DNA of 33,497 nucleotides, from contig CAJXRM010000029.1 of assembly GCA_913059205.1 (NCBI GenBank), positions 1 through 33,497 on the forward strand, in the 5' to 3' direction. This DNA comes from an uncultured Flavobacteriales bacterium (GTDB taxonomy: Bacteria > Bacteroidota > Bacteroidia > Flavobacteriales_D > Crocinitomicaceae). Positions 8,373-16,649 of the stretch are shown in pieces (positions within the stretch are counted from its first letter, which is position 1; each line of letters starts with the position of its first letter). Made by a program: the position numbers and the translations under genes. Below the pieces are notes generated by a model. The model was given only the letters and a program-made list of their open reading frames with translations. It was not told the DNA's origin and ran no database searches.

Positions 8373-8983
8373 AAGTCAACAATTTTATAATTAATACCTA
8401 CGTGAATTAAAAGATGCCCTTCTAATAACGAACCTTTGTGCTTTTCAAATTCCAACTCACCATTCTCATGAACGTGAGCATGAATATCTTTCCCCAAGTG
8501 CATCATGTATTGCGCGGTCAAGGAGATGTCCAAACGTTCCGAAAGATTGAAATGAGTCCCCATTCCCGCTTGAACCGCAGAACTTCCTCTTTCCATTTTG
8601 TTACTCGGATTTCGTGTTTCTTTCAGTTGTGAATAATCGAAGCAATGACCAGCAATAATGTACGGACGTACTTTTGGCGTTGGATTTTTCAAAATGTAAT
8701 ACATCGCACTCCATCCAATATGGTAATCTACGCGCGTTCCGACATCGTCAATTGGTGAAGTGATGTAATCAAAAAACCATTCAGTATTTAATCGATTTGA
8801 GGCTTGAATTCTAAATTGACCTCCTACACCCATTCCTGGATTTTTTGCACTTCCATCGTTAAATGCACTGATTGTAGTTCGAACTCCCCAAGAGAAAAGT
8901 CCACTTTGGTTCTTTTTGATTTTTAAAGGCTGGCTATAACCAATCCATGGAATTAGCAGCAAGGCGGTTAATAATAGTTTCAT
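8354..8983 (-). CDS. Outer-membrane beta-barrel protein, family unknown (first of pair)
   Basis: 209 residues with an N-terminal signal peptide (MKLLLTALLLIPWIGYSQ). The mature part shows amphipathic strands with many Gly, Tyr and Trp, such as FSWGVRTTISAF, VDYHIGWSAMYYI and LDISLTAQYMMHLG. This resembles the porin/OMP_b-brl type barrels of Bacteroidota, about eight strands. A His-rich stretch (KDIHAHVHENGELEFEKHK, about 165-183) could be a metal-binding or simply exposed loop. It is the first gene of a two-gene unit; its stop overlaps the next barrel gene by 19 bases. The function is not recognisable from sequence. Confidence 0.62.
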   Translation of the reverse strand: MKLLLTALLLIPWIGYSQPLKIKKNQSGLFSWGVRTTISAFNDGSAKNPGMGVGGQFRIQASNRLNTEWFFDYITSPIDDVGTRVDYHIGWSAMYYILKNPTPKVRPYIIAGHCFDYSQLKETRNPSNKMERGSSAVQAGMGTHFNLSERLDISLTAQYMMHLGKDIHAHVHENGELEFEKHKGSLLEGHLLIHVGINYKIVDLWGKQK

Positions 8984-9083
8984 TGATCAGTTTGTTTGTT
9001 GGTTCGTAGGGAAAACGTTAAAAGTTCTTAATTTATTATGCGTACATATATTATTTCAGTGTAAATAATTCAAGACAACAGTA

Positions 9084-9109
9084 AAAAAGCGGCCAAATAG
9101 CCGCTTTTT
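9084..9109 (-). terminator. Intrinsic terminator for fabI
   Basis: Perfect stem AAAAAGCGGC (9084-9093) / GCCGCTTTTT (9100-9109) around the loop CAAATA, with T-runs on both strands. It lies 17 bases after the fabI stop on the minus strand. It could work in both directions, but no plus-strand gene enters it. Confidence 0.88.
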
Positions 9110-9125
9110 ATATAAAATATTCTTC

Positions 9126-9938
9126 TTAATCTTTAAATCTCTCTATTACTTCCTGTGTAACACCAGTATTGGAGAATCCTCCATCATGGAAAAGGTTTTG
9201 CATTGTGACATACTTGGTATAATCAGAGAACATTGAAATACAATAATTCGCACAATCCAAAGCTGTTGCATTACCAAGCGGTGACATTTTTTCAGAATAG
9301 TTGATGAATTCATTGAACCCTTTCACTCCACTTCCTGCTGTTGTCATTGTTGGTGATTGAGAAATCGTATTAACACGAACTTTCTTAGCGATACCATAGT
9401 GGTAACCAAAGCTACGTGCAATCGATTCTAAATATGATTTATTATCAGCCATATCGTTGTAATCTGGGAAAACACGTTGTGCAGCAATATACGTTAATGC
9501 TAAAACTGATCCCCAATCGTTGATTGCATCTAACTTCATAGAAGTCTGTAGCACTTTATGAAAAGACAATGCCGAAACATCCAATCCTTTCATTGAGAAA
9601 TCATAGTTTTCATCTGTATAGTGACGTCCTTTACGCACGTTTATCGACATTCCAATAGAGTGAAGAATAAAATCAATTTTACCTCCTAAAATTTCCATCG
9701 ATTGCGAAATCAAGTTTTCTAAATCTTCAACGCTTGTTGCGTCAGCAGGAATAATTTGACTACCCGTCTTTTCAGCTAGTTCGTTGATCTCTCCCATTCG
9801 CATAGCGATTGGAGCGTTAGTCAATACAAAAGTTGCTCCTTCTTCGTGAGCACGTTCAGCCACTTTCCAAGCAATTGATTGGTCGTTCAAAGCGCCAAAA
9901 ATAATTCCTTTCTTTCCTTTTAGTATTCCGTTGGTCAT
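9126..9938 (-). CDS. fabI: Enoyl-[acyl-carrier-protein] reductase (FabI)
   Basis: Reduces the trans-2-enoyl-ACP double bond with NAD(P)H in the last step of each fatty acid elongation cycle. 270 residues, normal for FabI. It is an atypical short-chain dehydrogenase: the cofactor region is GIIFGALNDQSIAW at 11-24, and the active site has Tyr150 (LTY), Tyr160 (PDYNDM) and Lys167, with the Y-x6-K spacing of FabI. TISQSPTMTTAGSG at about 191-204 is the substrate-loop region. The stretch from IPADATSVEDLENL on is typical of Bacteroidota FabI. It has its own TAAATTTG promoter-like box 22 bases before the ATG and its own terminator, so it is probably transcribed alone. Confidence 0.94.
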   Translation of the reverse strand: MTNGILKGKKGIIFGALNDQSIAWKVAERAHEEGATFVLTNAPIAMRMGEINELAEKTGSQIIPADATSVEDLENLISQSMEILGGKIDFILHSIGMSINVRKGRHYTDENYDFSMKGLDVSALSFHKVLQTSMKLDAINDWGSVLALTYIAAQRVFPDYNDMADNKSYLESIARSFGYHYGIAKKVRVNTISQSPTMTTAGSGVKGFNEFINYSEKMSPLGNATALDCANYCISMFSDYTKYVTMQNLFHDGGFSNTGVTQEVIERFKD

Positions 9939-9960
9939 AGTTCAAATTCTTTGAGTAGTG

Positions 9961-9968
9961 CAAATTTA
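9961..9968 (-). promoter_or_regulatory. Candidate fabI promoter, -7 box TAAATTTG
   Basis: On the minus strand TAAATTTG matches TAnnTTTG exactly and ends 22 bases before the fabI ATG, implying a leader of roughly 15-18 bases. The ffh gene has the same box at nearly the same distance. No clear -33 element. Confidence 0.45.
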
Positions 9969-9983
9969 GAATAATCTAACAAT

Positions 9984-10766
9984 TTATAACTCGATTTCTA
10001 CTTTTAATCCATCATAAGCTACAAACACATTCGGCGGTAATTCAGCTTCGATATCTTCGTGTTTACCGAACAAATGAGAAATGTGGGTCAAAAACGCCTT
10101 TTCTGGCTTTATTTCGTCTATAAATGCAAGCGCCTCTTTTAAATTAAAATGAGAAATATGCTCTTCCTTCCGCAACGCATTAACGACCAACGTTTTTGTA
10201 CCTTTTATTTTGACTTTCTCTTCATCAGAAACCGTTTTGGCATCCGTTATATACGTGAAATCCCCTATTCTAAACGCCAATACAGGCAATTTGTAATGTA
10301 ACACTTCAATAGGCACAATCTTCAATTCAGCATTCAATTGAATTGATTCATTTTTGCTGATACGATTTAAATTCACTTTAGGAATCCCTGGATATCCATC
10401 GCCATTAAAAATATAGTGGTATTCGCGCTTTAAGGCAACTTCAACTTGCTCCGTGCAATACACTTGCATGTCTCTTTTTTCAACGTAATTGAATGCCCGA
10501 ACATCGTCTAAGCCTGCTAAATGGTCTTTGTGCTCATGGGTAAATAGAACGCCGCTTAACGTGTCCACATTTTCCCTTAACATCTGTTGACGAAAATCGG
10601 GACCACTATCAATTACAAAGTTTTCATTATTAAATGAAATCAAAACCGAACAGCGCAAACGTTTGTTCTTTGGGTCAAGGGACTGACATACTTTACATTT
10701 ACATGCAATCACAGGAACACCTTGTGACGTTCCGGTTCCAAGAAATGTAATTTGCGCTTTTCCCAT
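9984..10766 (-). CDS. Metallo-beta-lactamase-fold hydrolase, PhnP-like
   Basis: 260-residue two-metal hydrolase of the MBL fold. It opens with the strand-loop ITFLGTGTSQGVP, then CKCKVC (Cys22, Cys24, Cys27) resembling the extra zinc site of PhnP, and the metal motif THEHKDH at 76-82. Further metal ligands are probably the Asp of YITDAKT (about 174) and a late His in LTHISH (about 227-232). PhnP itself cleaves cyclic ribose phosphates from phosphonate breakdown, but no phn gene is nearby, so the substrate here may be another phosphodiester. Its ATG is one base from the stop of the DUF423 gene upstream, so it is part of a tightly packed minus-strand unit. Confidence 0.83.
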   Translation of the reverse strand: MGKAQITFLGTGTSQGVPVIACKCKVCQSLDPKNKRLRCSVLISFNNENFVIDSGPDFRQQMLRENVDTLSGVLFTHEHKDHLAGLDDVRAFNYVEKRDMQVYCTEQVEVALKREYHYIFNGDGYPGIPKVNLNRISKNESIQLNAELKIVPIEVLHYKLPVLAFRIGDFTYITDAKTVSDEEKVKIKGTKTLVVNALRKEEHISHFNLKEALAFIDEIKPEKAFLTHISHLFGKHEDIEAELPPNVFVAYDGLKVEIEL

Positions 10767-10767
10767 A

Positions 10768-11154
10768 CTATTTTTTTGATTGCACTAACTTAAAAATTAA
10801 ACTAAACCATCCAAATATCATGAGAAGTCCCCCAAGTGGCGTAATCGGCCCTAAAAACTTAAACTCCATCCCCAAAAGAACATCTAAAGAAAGCCCGTAA
10901 ATCGAAGCTGAAAACAGAATTACTCCGGCTAGCATTAAATTAAAAACCCATTTTAACGAAAATCCAAACGCATTCGCATTCAATCCCATAGCCAACAAGG
11001 CCAAACCATTATACATTTGATACCGCACTCCTGTTTCAAAGGAAGCTAAATCCTTAGGTAAAAGCACTTCTCTCAACGCATGCGCGCCAAAAGCACCAAG
11101 TACAATAGATGCCACTATTAAAATTGCACCTGTTAAAACTATTTTCTTATTCAT
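10768..11154 (-). CDS. DUF423 small membrane protein (YwdK-like)
   Basis: 128 residues from the ATG at 11154 (MNKKIVLTG). A longer frame from 11202 would add 16 polar residues inside the upstream gene and is unlikely. Four hydrophobic helices (about 5-20, 47-62, 70-88, 96-122) and the conserved early segment VLGAFGAHALRE followed by YQMYNGLALLAMG are typical of DUF423, a bacterial inner-membrane family without known function. The start overlaps the stop of the deacetylase gene as ATGA (11151-11154), implying translational coupling. Confidence 0.85.
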   Translation of the reverse strand: MNKKIVLTGAILIVASIVLGAFGAHALREVLLPKDLASFETGVRYQMYNGLALLAMGLNANAFGFSLKWVFNLMLAGVILFSASIYGLSLDVLLGMEFKFLGPITPLGGLLMIFGWFSLIFKLVQSKK

Positions 11155-12416
11155 TTTTTCAAACTTAATGTATGGTGTAAAACTTCCGACCAACCTTTCC
11201 ATTTTTTATAATCTCCAATCGTTTCATTGTGCCAGATAAAAATAAAATCTCCTCCAAAAGTCGAAACTTCGTTGTACAATTCATTCACTTTTTGCTTGCT
11301 CTCTTCTATATTCAAATTCATGTATTCATTCAATGTCCCGTCCATATACGCGAATGGATGAATTTTTAATCCCGTAATTTCATTCGTTTCCAAATTGAAC
11401 CAATTATGAGATCGAGCCGTTCCGCTTCTAAATCCAACTCGCTCTGCGAAACCCATGGAATACTCGTGCTGAAAACCGACAGAGTGCAAAGCGTTAAACG
11501 TTCTTGGCAATTCAAATCTTAAATAATGTTGACGCGAACTAAGAACCTCTCTTCCCAGTACATATTGAATCTTAACTTTTTCTTTTTCAATGGTTTCCAC
11601 TACTCCATTTGAATGATAACTTGGATGCAAATTCACTTCGATTTCACGATCCATTGATACTAAAAGTTGTTGATGCGCTACATTGTCAACTGAAATATTT
11701 CTATCCTTTTCAGCGCGTTCACCAATAAGCCAAAAGAGTTTTGTTTCTTTATTCTTAGCGCCGATTTCACGAATTAAATCAAACGTATCGTATGGATCTT
11801 TCGTGCCTTTATTAACAGCACGACGTTCTTTAATACGCCCCACATTTAAGGTTAGTACGTCCTTACATATCGATAAAAATTTTACTTTTCCAGTTTTCAG
11901 TTTGTAGGCAAATGTATTGTCGATATCGAAGGTTGGAATCAATTTAGTCTCATTCTTTTCAATCAAATTTTCAGCAGAAATAAACTTCAACACTTCAATT
12001 GCCCAGCGATCACAAACACATTGTTCAATCCAATCGAATCTTAGTAAAACACTTTCTTTCGCCGGGAAGCGCCCGTGTTCATCTTTGGATTGACACGTAT
12101 ATTCTTCGTATCGCGACAAAACGTAGAAAATTGATGCAACTATATCTTGTTGACCTTCAAAATCCAGGCATTCAATTGAATTGAATTTACTTTTTGTGAT
12201 TTTTCTTGACCTTAGTCCTTCTTCAACAAGTAATCCGCTAGGCGCTATGTACAATTCTTTTGTTAAATGTTTTGAATAATTCAATTTTGGCGCGGACGCA
12301 TTCTTGAATTCATCTGGGCTGATAATTAATTGATATTCGACTCCCCTTGATTTAAAAATGAAATCAAACGTATATTCGAGCCGACTAGTAATTTTATCAA
12401 CGAGAACAGTAACCAT
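11151..12416 (-). CDS. NodB-like polysaccharide deacetylase with DUF7033-type N terminus
   Basis: 421 residues, no signal peptide, probably cytoplasmic. The N-terminal 150 residues contain the LSRYEEY segment (100-106) seen in a Bacteroidota-specific family. From about 158 the chain follows a NodB-type deacetylase: Asp164/Asp166 in PTFDIDNT (motif 1), the zinc pair HPSYH 264-268 (HxxxH, motif 2), Arg330 and His337 in GFRSGTARSH (motif 3), HP at 353-354, and a late His396 in IWHNE. These are the right residues for zinc-dependent N- or O-deacetylation of sugars. The start directly abuts the wecB stop, and the end overlaps DUF423 by four bases. Coupling to WecB suggests an N-acetyl amino sugar or surface glycan substrate, which is inference. 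Confidence 0.8.
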   Translation of the reverse strand: MVTVLVDKITSRLEYTFDFIFKSRGVEYQLIISPDEFKNASAPKLNYSKHLTKELYIAPSGLLVEEGLRSRKITKSKFNSIECLDFEGQQDIVASIFYVLSRYEEYTCQSKDEHGRFPAKESVLLRFDWIEQCVCDRWAIEVLKFISAENLIEKNETKLIPTFDIDNTFAYKLKTGKVKFLSICKDVLTLNVGRIKERRAVNKGTKDPYDTFDLIREIGAKNKETKLFWLIGERAEKDRNISVDNVAHQQLLVSMDREIEVNLHPSYHSNGVVETIEKEKVKIQYVLGREVLSSRQHYLRFELPRTFNALHSVGFQHEYSMGFAERVGFRSGTARSHNWFNLETNEITGLKIHPFAYMDGTLNEYMNLNIEESKQKVNELYNEVSTFGGDFIFIWHNETIGDYKKWKGWSEVLHHTLSLKK

Positions 12417-13562
12417 TTACAGTTGATCTACAATGGTTTGACAAATAAATTCGGCTGCTTTTCCATCGCCATAGTAATTGGGATAAGAATAATCGTCTTT
12501 CAAAATGAGTGTATTAAACCCATCAATAATTCGGTCATAGTTTGCGTCGGTAAGAATGGCATTCCCGTTCTCTACAATCTCCACCCACTCTGTCTGCGGT
12601 CTCAAAATTAAGCACGGTTTCTCAAAGAAAAACGACTCTTTTTGCAATCCTCCTGAATCGGTGATAATCATTCGCGCATTTTTTTCCAATGCGATTATAT
12701 CCAAAAATCCAGCAGGTGGAATAATTTGTATGAATTCACTGCTCCCAATTGATTCCAATAAATCAGCACTCAATTGCTCCTTCATCTTCCCTTTTGTTCG
12801 CGGGTGCAAAGGCAAAATGATTTTTATTTCAGAATTTTCAGCAATTGCTAACAATGCACTAAAAATACTTTCTAAATTTTCTTTAATATCGGTATTCGAA
12901 TCGCGGTGAATGGTACACAAAATAAACTCATTCACTACAAGTTCGTGCTCCTTCAAAAATGTCGATTTATTATCCGAAATTGTTGAAAAATGCAAACTAT
13001 TGTCATACATGATATCTCCACAATGATACACATGAGGCTGATTTGCATTCGCTTTATTTGATGTATCAACCGAAAACCCTTCCTTTTTTAAATTTTCTAT
13101 TCCAGAAATTGTTGGAGTAAACAATAAAGTTGACATGTGATCACAGGCAATACGGTTGATTTCTTCAGGCATTGCTTTATTGAAACTTCTTAATCCAGCT
13201 TCCACGTGAATTACAGGAATAAATAGTTTTGTTGCGGCCAAAGCTCCAGCAATCGTTGAATTTGTATCACCGTACACCAAAACAGCATCTGGTTTCTCAT
13301 TCAAGAAAATTTCCTCTAATCCTTCCAGCATGCGCGCCGTTTGCTTCCCGTGCGAGCCGCTTCCAACATTCAAATTGTAATGTGGTTGTGGAATGCTCAT
13401 TTCATCAAAAAACACTTTAGACATATTTTCATCATAATGCTGACCTGTATGAACAATCACCTCTGTCAATTCATTGGAAAATGAATTGGATATAGCGCGA
13501 TTAATCGCTGATGATTTGATGATTTGAGGTCGCGCCCCCACGATTGTAATAATTTTTTTCAC
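12417..13562 (-). CDS. wecB: UDP-N-acetylglucosamine 2-epimerase (non-hydrolysing)
   Basis: Interconverts UDP-GlcNAc and UDP-ManNAc, feeding surface polysaccharide synthesis in the cytoplasm. 381 residues in the GT-B-like two-domain epimerase fold: VGARPQIIK at 8-16, HTGQHYD near 38-44, VYGDTNST near 95-102, HVEAGLRS near 119-126, MPEEINR near 131-137, a His in TIHRDSNTD, and TDSGGLQKES in the C-terminal nucleotide-binding domain. The start codon is GTG at 13562; no ATG is near and the Rossmann strand starts at once, so GTG is accepted. It follows radC by 13 bases and abuts the deacetylase gene with no gap, so the two products probably act in one glycan pathway. Confidence 0.93.
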   Translation of the reverse strand: MKKIITIVGARPQIIKSSAINRAISNSFSNELTEVIVHTGQHYDENMSKVFFDEMSIPQPHYNLNVGSGSHGKQTARMLEGLEEIFLNEKPDAVLVYGDTNSTIAGALAATKLFIPVIHVEAGLRSFNKAMPEEINRIACDHMSTLLFTPTISGIENLKKEGFSVDTSNKANANQPHVYHCGDIMYDNSLHFSTISDNKSTFLKEHELVVNEFILCTIHRDSNTDIKENLESIFSALLAIAENSEIKIILPLHPRTKGKMKEQLSADLLESIGSSEFIQIIPPAGFLDIIALEKNARMIITDSGGLQKESFFFEKPCLILRPQTEWVEIVENGNAILTDANYDRIIDGFNTLILKDDYSYPNYYGDGKAAEFICQTIVDQL

Positions 13563-13575
13563 TTGAAGTTGGCTA

Positions 13576-14262
13576 TTAAATCATACCATTATCAGCAAAA
13601 CTATAATAATTCTGGTCAGTAACAATAAGATGGTCTAAGATATACAAATCAATGTATTTACCGAACGAAACCAATGCTTTTGTCAGTTTTACATCTTGAT
13701 GACTCGGGTTCAATTGTCCACTTGGATGATTGTGTGCCAGAATAATTCCCGACGATTTTAATTCCAAGGCCTTATGAAAAATCACTTTTCCGTCGGCTAT
13801 TGTGCCCGATAAACCTCCTTTTGATATTTGTTCTTTCCCGATAATTTCGTTCGCACGATTTAAAAAAAGTGCAAAAAATTCTTCGTGCATCAAATCAGTT
13901 AAATCTGCCTTGACGTAGTCAAATGCGTCGCGAGAGCTTTTCACTTTAAATTTCAACCGCTCGTTTTGAAATACTTTTCTCCGTGCAATTTCCATAGAAG
14001 CATAAACTGTTATTGCTTTTACCTCACCAATTCCTTTAAATTTCATCAATTCCTTAATCGATTTTTGAGCTAACTCTCCCAGACTATTATTCGATTGGGC
14101 TAAAATTTCACGTGCCAATTCAACTGCTGTTAAATCACGCGTACCAGATCCAATTAATATTGCCAATAATTCTGCATCGGATAAAGCTGAGCGACCTTTG
14201 AGCATCATTTTCTCTCTCGGACGGTCTTCCTCCGCCCATGTTTTTAGTGTAGTGGTTATCAT
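13576..14262 (-). CDS. radC: RadC family JAMM/MPN+ protein
   Basis: 228 residues, usual RadC length. It has an N-terminal helix-hairpin-helix segment (about 62-82, FKGIGEVKA) and a JAB/MPN+ metalloprotease-like domain with HNHPSGQLNPSHQD at 177-190, where His177, His179, Ser181 and Asp190 form the JAMM zinc site. A glutamate upstream (in NEIIGKE, about 138-144) fits the remaining catalytic position. Despite the name, a DNA repair role is not established; the biochemical function is uncertain. It is the first gene of the minus-strand unit leading into wecB, and it diverges from the YdjM-like gene, with about 120 bases between them. Confidence 0.93.
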   Translation of the reverse strand: MITTTLKTWAEEDRPREKMMLKGRSALSDAELLAILIGSGTRDLTAVELAREILAQSNNSLGELAQKSIKELMKFKGIGEVKAITVYASMEIARRKVFQNERLKFKVKSSRDAFDYVKADLTDLMHEEFFALFLNRANEIIGKEQISKGGLSGTIADGKVIFHKALELKSSGIILAHNHPSGQLNPSHQDVKLTKALVSFGKYIDLYILDHLIVTDQNYYSFADNGMI

Positions 14263-14381
14263 TTTAATCGGTTCATTAAATGGCGTTTTTGTGTTCCATT
14301 TGTATTAAGTTAACGAAAATTATCAATTCAATTCAGTCCTTCGCGATTTTTCTTTCCATCTTTACCTTTTCAAAAAATCAA

Positions 14382-15398
14382 ATGGATTCTATCACTCAAA
14401 TTGTACTCGGAGCAGCTGTTGGAGAAGCAATAGCAGGAAAAAAAATGGGCGGAAAGGCTGCACTTTGGGGTGCTGTCGCTGGAACAATTCCAGATCTTGA
14501 TGTATTTATTCGTGCATTCGCACATCCAATTGAAGGTGCGCTTTTGCACAGAGGATTTTCACACTCGATACTTTTCGCTTTAATTGCAAGTCCAATTCTC
14601 GGATATATCCTTTATCGTTTGTACAAGAAACGGTATGAGTATAAATTGTGGATGTGGTTGTTTTTCGGAAGTATCATTACGCATCCAATGTTGGATATTT
14701 TCACCAGTTATGGAACGCAGTTTTTCTGGCCTTTTGAATTAAGGTGGACGTTTAACAGCGTATTTGTCGTTGATCCGTTGTATACGCTTCCATTTGCTCT
14801 ACTTCTAATCATTGCTTTGTTTCTAAAGCGTGAAAATCGCTGGAGAAGAAGATTAAATTATACTGGAATCGTTTATTCCTCACTCTATCTTCTCTGGGGA
14901 GTAATTGTAAAACTTACAATTCTTTCAAAATCGGATGACTATTTTCAATCAGCTGGTTTGTCTGGAAAAAATACCATCGTTACACCAATGCCGTTCACAT
15001 CATTTTATTGGATGATGCTGACGGAAAGCGATTCGAGCTATTATATTGGTTATAAATCACTTTTTTACGATTTTAATCCAAATGATATTGAAATTGTTCC
15101 TAAAAATCATGAAGCGCTCGACAAGGTAAAGTGGAAAGGGAAAAATTACGGCGAAACATTGAAATTTTTATCGAATGGCTTCTATTCAACAGAAATGAAA
15201 AACGATACGCTTTGTGTTTATGACTTGCGATTTGGAACTACAACCTTGTTCACTGAAAGGAAGATTTCTTCGCCATTATTTGCATACGGTATGGTTATTG
15301 ACAATGGAACTGTGAACAAAACAATAGCACTACCAAAAAACACCATGTGGAAACACGTTAACTTTGGAAGCTACTTTAACAAAATTGTACATCAATGA
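14382..15398 (+). CDS. YdjM-like membrane-bound metal-dependent hydrolase
   Basis: 338 residues from the ATG at 14382 (MDSITQIVLGAA, the usual start of this family). A longer frame from 14280 would add 34 poorly conserved residues. The first 110 residues carry the family's metal-binding candidates: IPDLD 36-40, HRGFSHS 56-62 and HPMLD 101-105. Hydrophobic helices fall at about 64-80, 90-105, 130-150 and 168-185, with a soluble C-terminal domain of about 140 residues. The family (DUF457/YdjM) is predicted to hydrolyse a phospholipid-like substrate at the inner membrane, but its reaction is unproven. The stop overlaps the next gene's start (ATGA at 15395-15398). Confidence 0.85.
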   Translation: MDSITQIVLGAAVGEAIAGKKMGGKAALWGAVAGTIPDLDVFIRAFAHPIEGALLHRGFSHSILFALIASPILGYILYRLYKKRYEYKLWMWLFFGSIITHPMLDIFTSYGTQFFWPFELRWTFNSVFVVDPLYTLPFALLLIIALFLKRENRWRRRLNYTGIVYSSLYLLWGVIVKLTILSKSDDYFQSAGLSGKNTIVTPMPFTSFYWMMLTESDSSYYIGYKSLFYDFNPNDIEIVPKNHEALDKVKWKGKNYGETLKFLSNGFYSTEMKNDTLCVYDLRFGTTTLFTERKISSPLFAYGMVIDNGTVNKTIALPKNTMWKHVNFGSYFNKIVHQ

Positions 15399-16531
15399 GA
15401 ATTTTAATTCCCGCAGTATTATTTCAACTTTTTATTTTTAATTCATGTGCTCAAGCACAAGAAGAAACAATTGAGGCGGCTCCTGAAAAAGAAGAGGTTA
15501 TCGCAATTAATCTTGAGGCATTTCTTTTAGAACATCCTGAATTAGACAAAAAAGTTGACAGTGTTTTCAGCACTTTAAATCAGAATGAAATTGTTGCTCA
15601 ATTGATTATGCCAGCTGCTGGAAGATTGGGTCAACATACGGATACAATTAAAGCACTTATTCGCGACGAACAAATCGGAGGAATTCTTTTGTTAAATGGA
15701 ACGAAGGACCAGTTTACCGACTGGGTGAAAGAGTTCAATGAATTAAATAAGTCAGCCGGAAACTTACCTTTTTTATATTCGGCAGACGCTGAACCAAGCT
15801 TAGTTAATCGTAAAATATTAGGATCAAAAGAGGTTCCAAAGGCAAATACAATTACAAGTTCAGAACAAGTAACAGAAGTCGCGAAATCGATTTCAAATGA
15901 CTTGAATGACATTGGAATCAATTATAACTTCTCTCCCGTTGTTGACATGGCGGCTAACAAAACTGTTGGCTACAGAGGTTTTGGAACCGACCCTGCGAAC
16001 ATTGTTCCTTTTTCGAACGCATTTATCGCTCAATCGCAAAAACAAAACATCATTGCAACTGCGAAGCATTTTCCGGGACATGGATTAGTTACTGGTGATA
16101 CACATAAATCACTTCAAACGATTAATGGTGAATTGAAGGAGTTGGATATTTATCCACCTTTAATTGAAAACGGCGTACTTTCAATAATGATAGCGCACAT
16201 CGCAGTAGAAAATAACGCGATATACGATACAAAAGGAATGCCTGCTACAACGTCAAAAGTGATTGTAACAGACTTGTTGCGCAAAGAAATGGGATTTAAT
16301 GGTTTAATCGTTACTGACGCGATGAACATGGGCGGAGTTGTAAGAGTTCCAAATGCTTTTACACGTGCGATCGACGCCGGTTGCGATATTTTATTAATGC
16401 CTTTGGATGCCAGAAAAGCACATAAAGAAATTTCCAGTTCTTACAATTCAAATGAAGAGTTCAAACATAAAGTTGATACAGCAGCAAAGCGTATAATCCG
16501 TATGAAAATCTGTTTGGGATTGATCAATTGA
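15395..16531 (+). CDS. Glycoside hydrolase family 3 lipoprotein, NagZ-like beta-N-acetylhexosaminidase
   Basis: 378 residues. The N terminus has a hydrophobic stretch and Cys18 (IFNSC), suggesting an export or lipoprotein signal, then an acidic linker at about 22-36. The GH3 catalytic barrel follows: YSADAEP 128-134, KHFPGHG 224-230, the NagZ-type acid/base dyad Asp235/His237 in GDTHKS, and the nucleophile Asp308 in VTDAMNMGG. The Asp-His dyad marks GH3 N-acetylglucosaminidases (NagZ), so the likely substrate is a GlcNAc-containing muropeptide. Many Bacteroidota NagZ proteins carry an extra beta-lactamase domain; this one ends after the barrel. It is coupled by a four-base overlap to the YdjM-like gene. 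Enzyme class sure, exact substrate inferred. Confidence 0.88.
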   Translation: MRILIPAVLFQLFIFNSCAQAQEETIEAAPEKEEVIAINLEAFLLEHPELDKKVDSVFSTLNQNEIVAQLIMPAAGRLGQHTDTIKALIRDEQIGGILLLNGTKDQFTDWVKEFNELNKSAGNLPFLYSADAEPSLVNRKILGSKEVPKANTITSSEQVTEVAKSISNDLNDIGINYNFSPVVDMAANKTVGYRGFGTDPANIVPFSNAFIAQSQKQNIIATAKHFPGHGLVTGDTHKSLQTINGELKELDIYPPLIENGVLSIMIAHIAVENNAIYDTKGMPATTSKVIVTDLLRKEMGFNGLIVTDAMNMGGVVRVPNAFTRAIDAGCDILLMPLDARKAHKEISSSYNSNEEFKHKVDTAAKRIIRMKICLGLIN

Positions 16532-16614
16532 ATTCAATTTAGTTCTCTTCGAAGGAATTCATTTTTTCCATCGTCTAATCCAAGAGTTAGTGATTATTTA
16601 TTTAAGTGTAATCA

Positions 16615-16643
16615 TTGCTGTTATTATGATTATGTTAAATTTG
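16615..16643 (+). promoter_or_regulatory. Candidate promoter of the VTC-lpxK operon
   Basis: TTG at 16615-16617 and TAAATTTG at 16636-16643 (exact TAnnTTTG) are separated by 18 bases. The box ends six bases before the VTC-gene ATG, and an in-frame TAA at 16647-16649 rules out an earlier start. Transcription would begin at or next to the start codon, giving a leaderless or nearly leaderless mRNA. Confidence 0.42.
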
Positions 16644-16649
16644 AGCTAA

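Noticed and set aside
16526..16566. Palindrome AATTGAATTCAATT and a weak hairpin with a T-run after the GH3 gene
   Set aside because: The palindrome is short and AT-rich and overlaps the stop codon; the hairpin has a long loop and a 6-bp stem. Not enough to call a terminator or operator.
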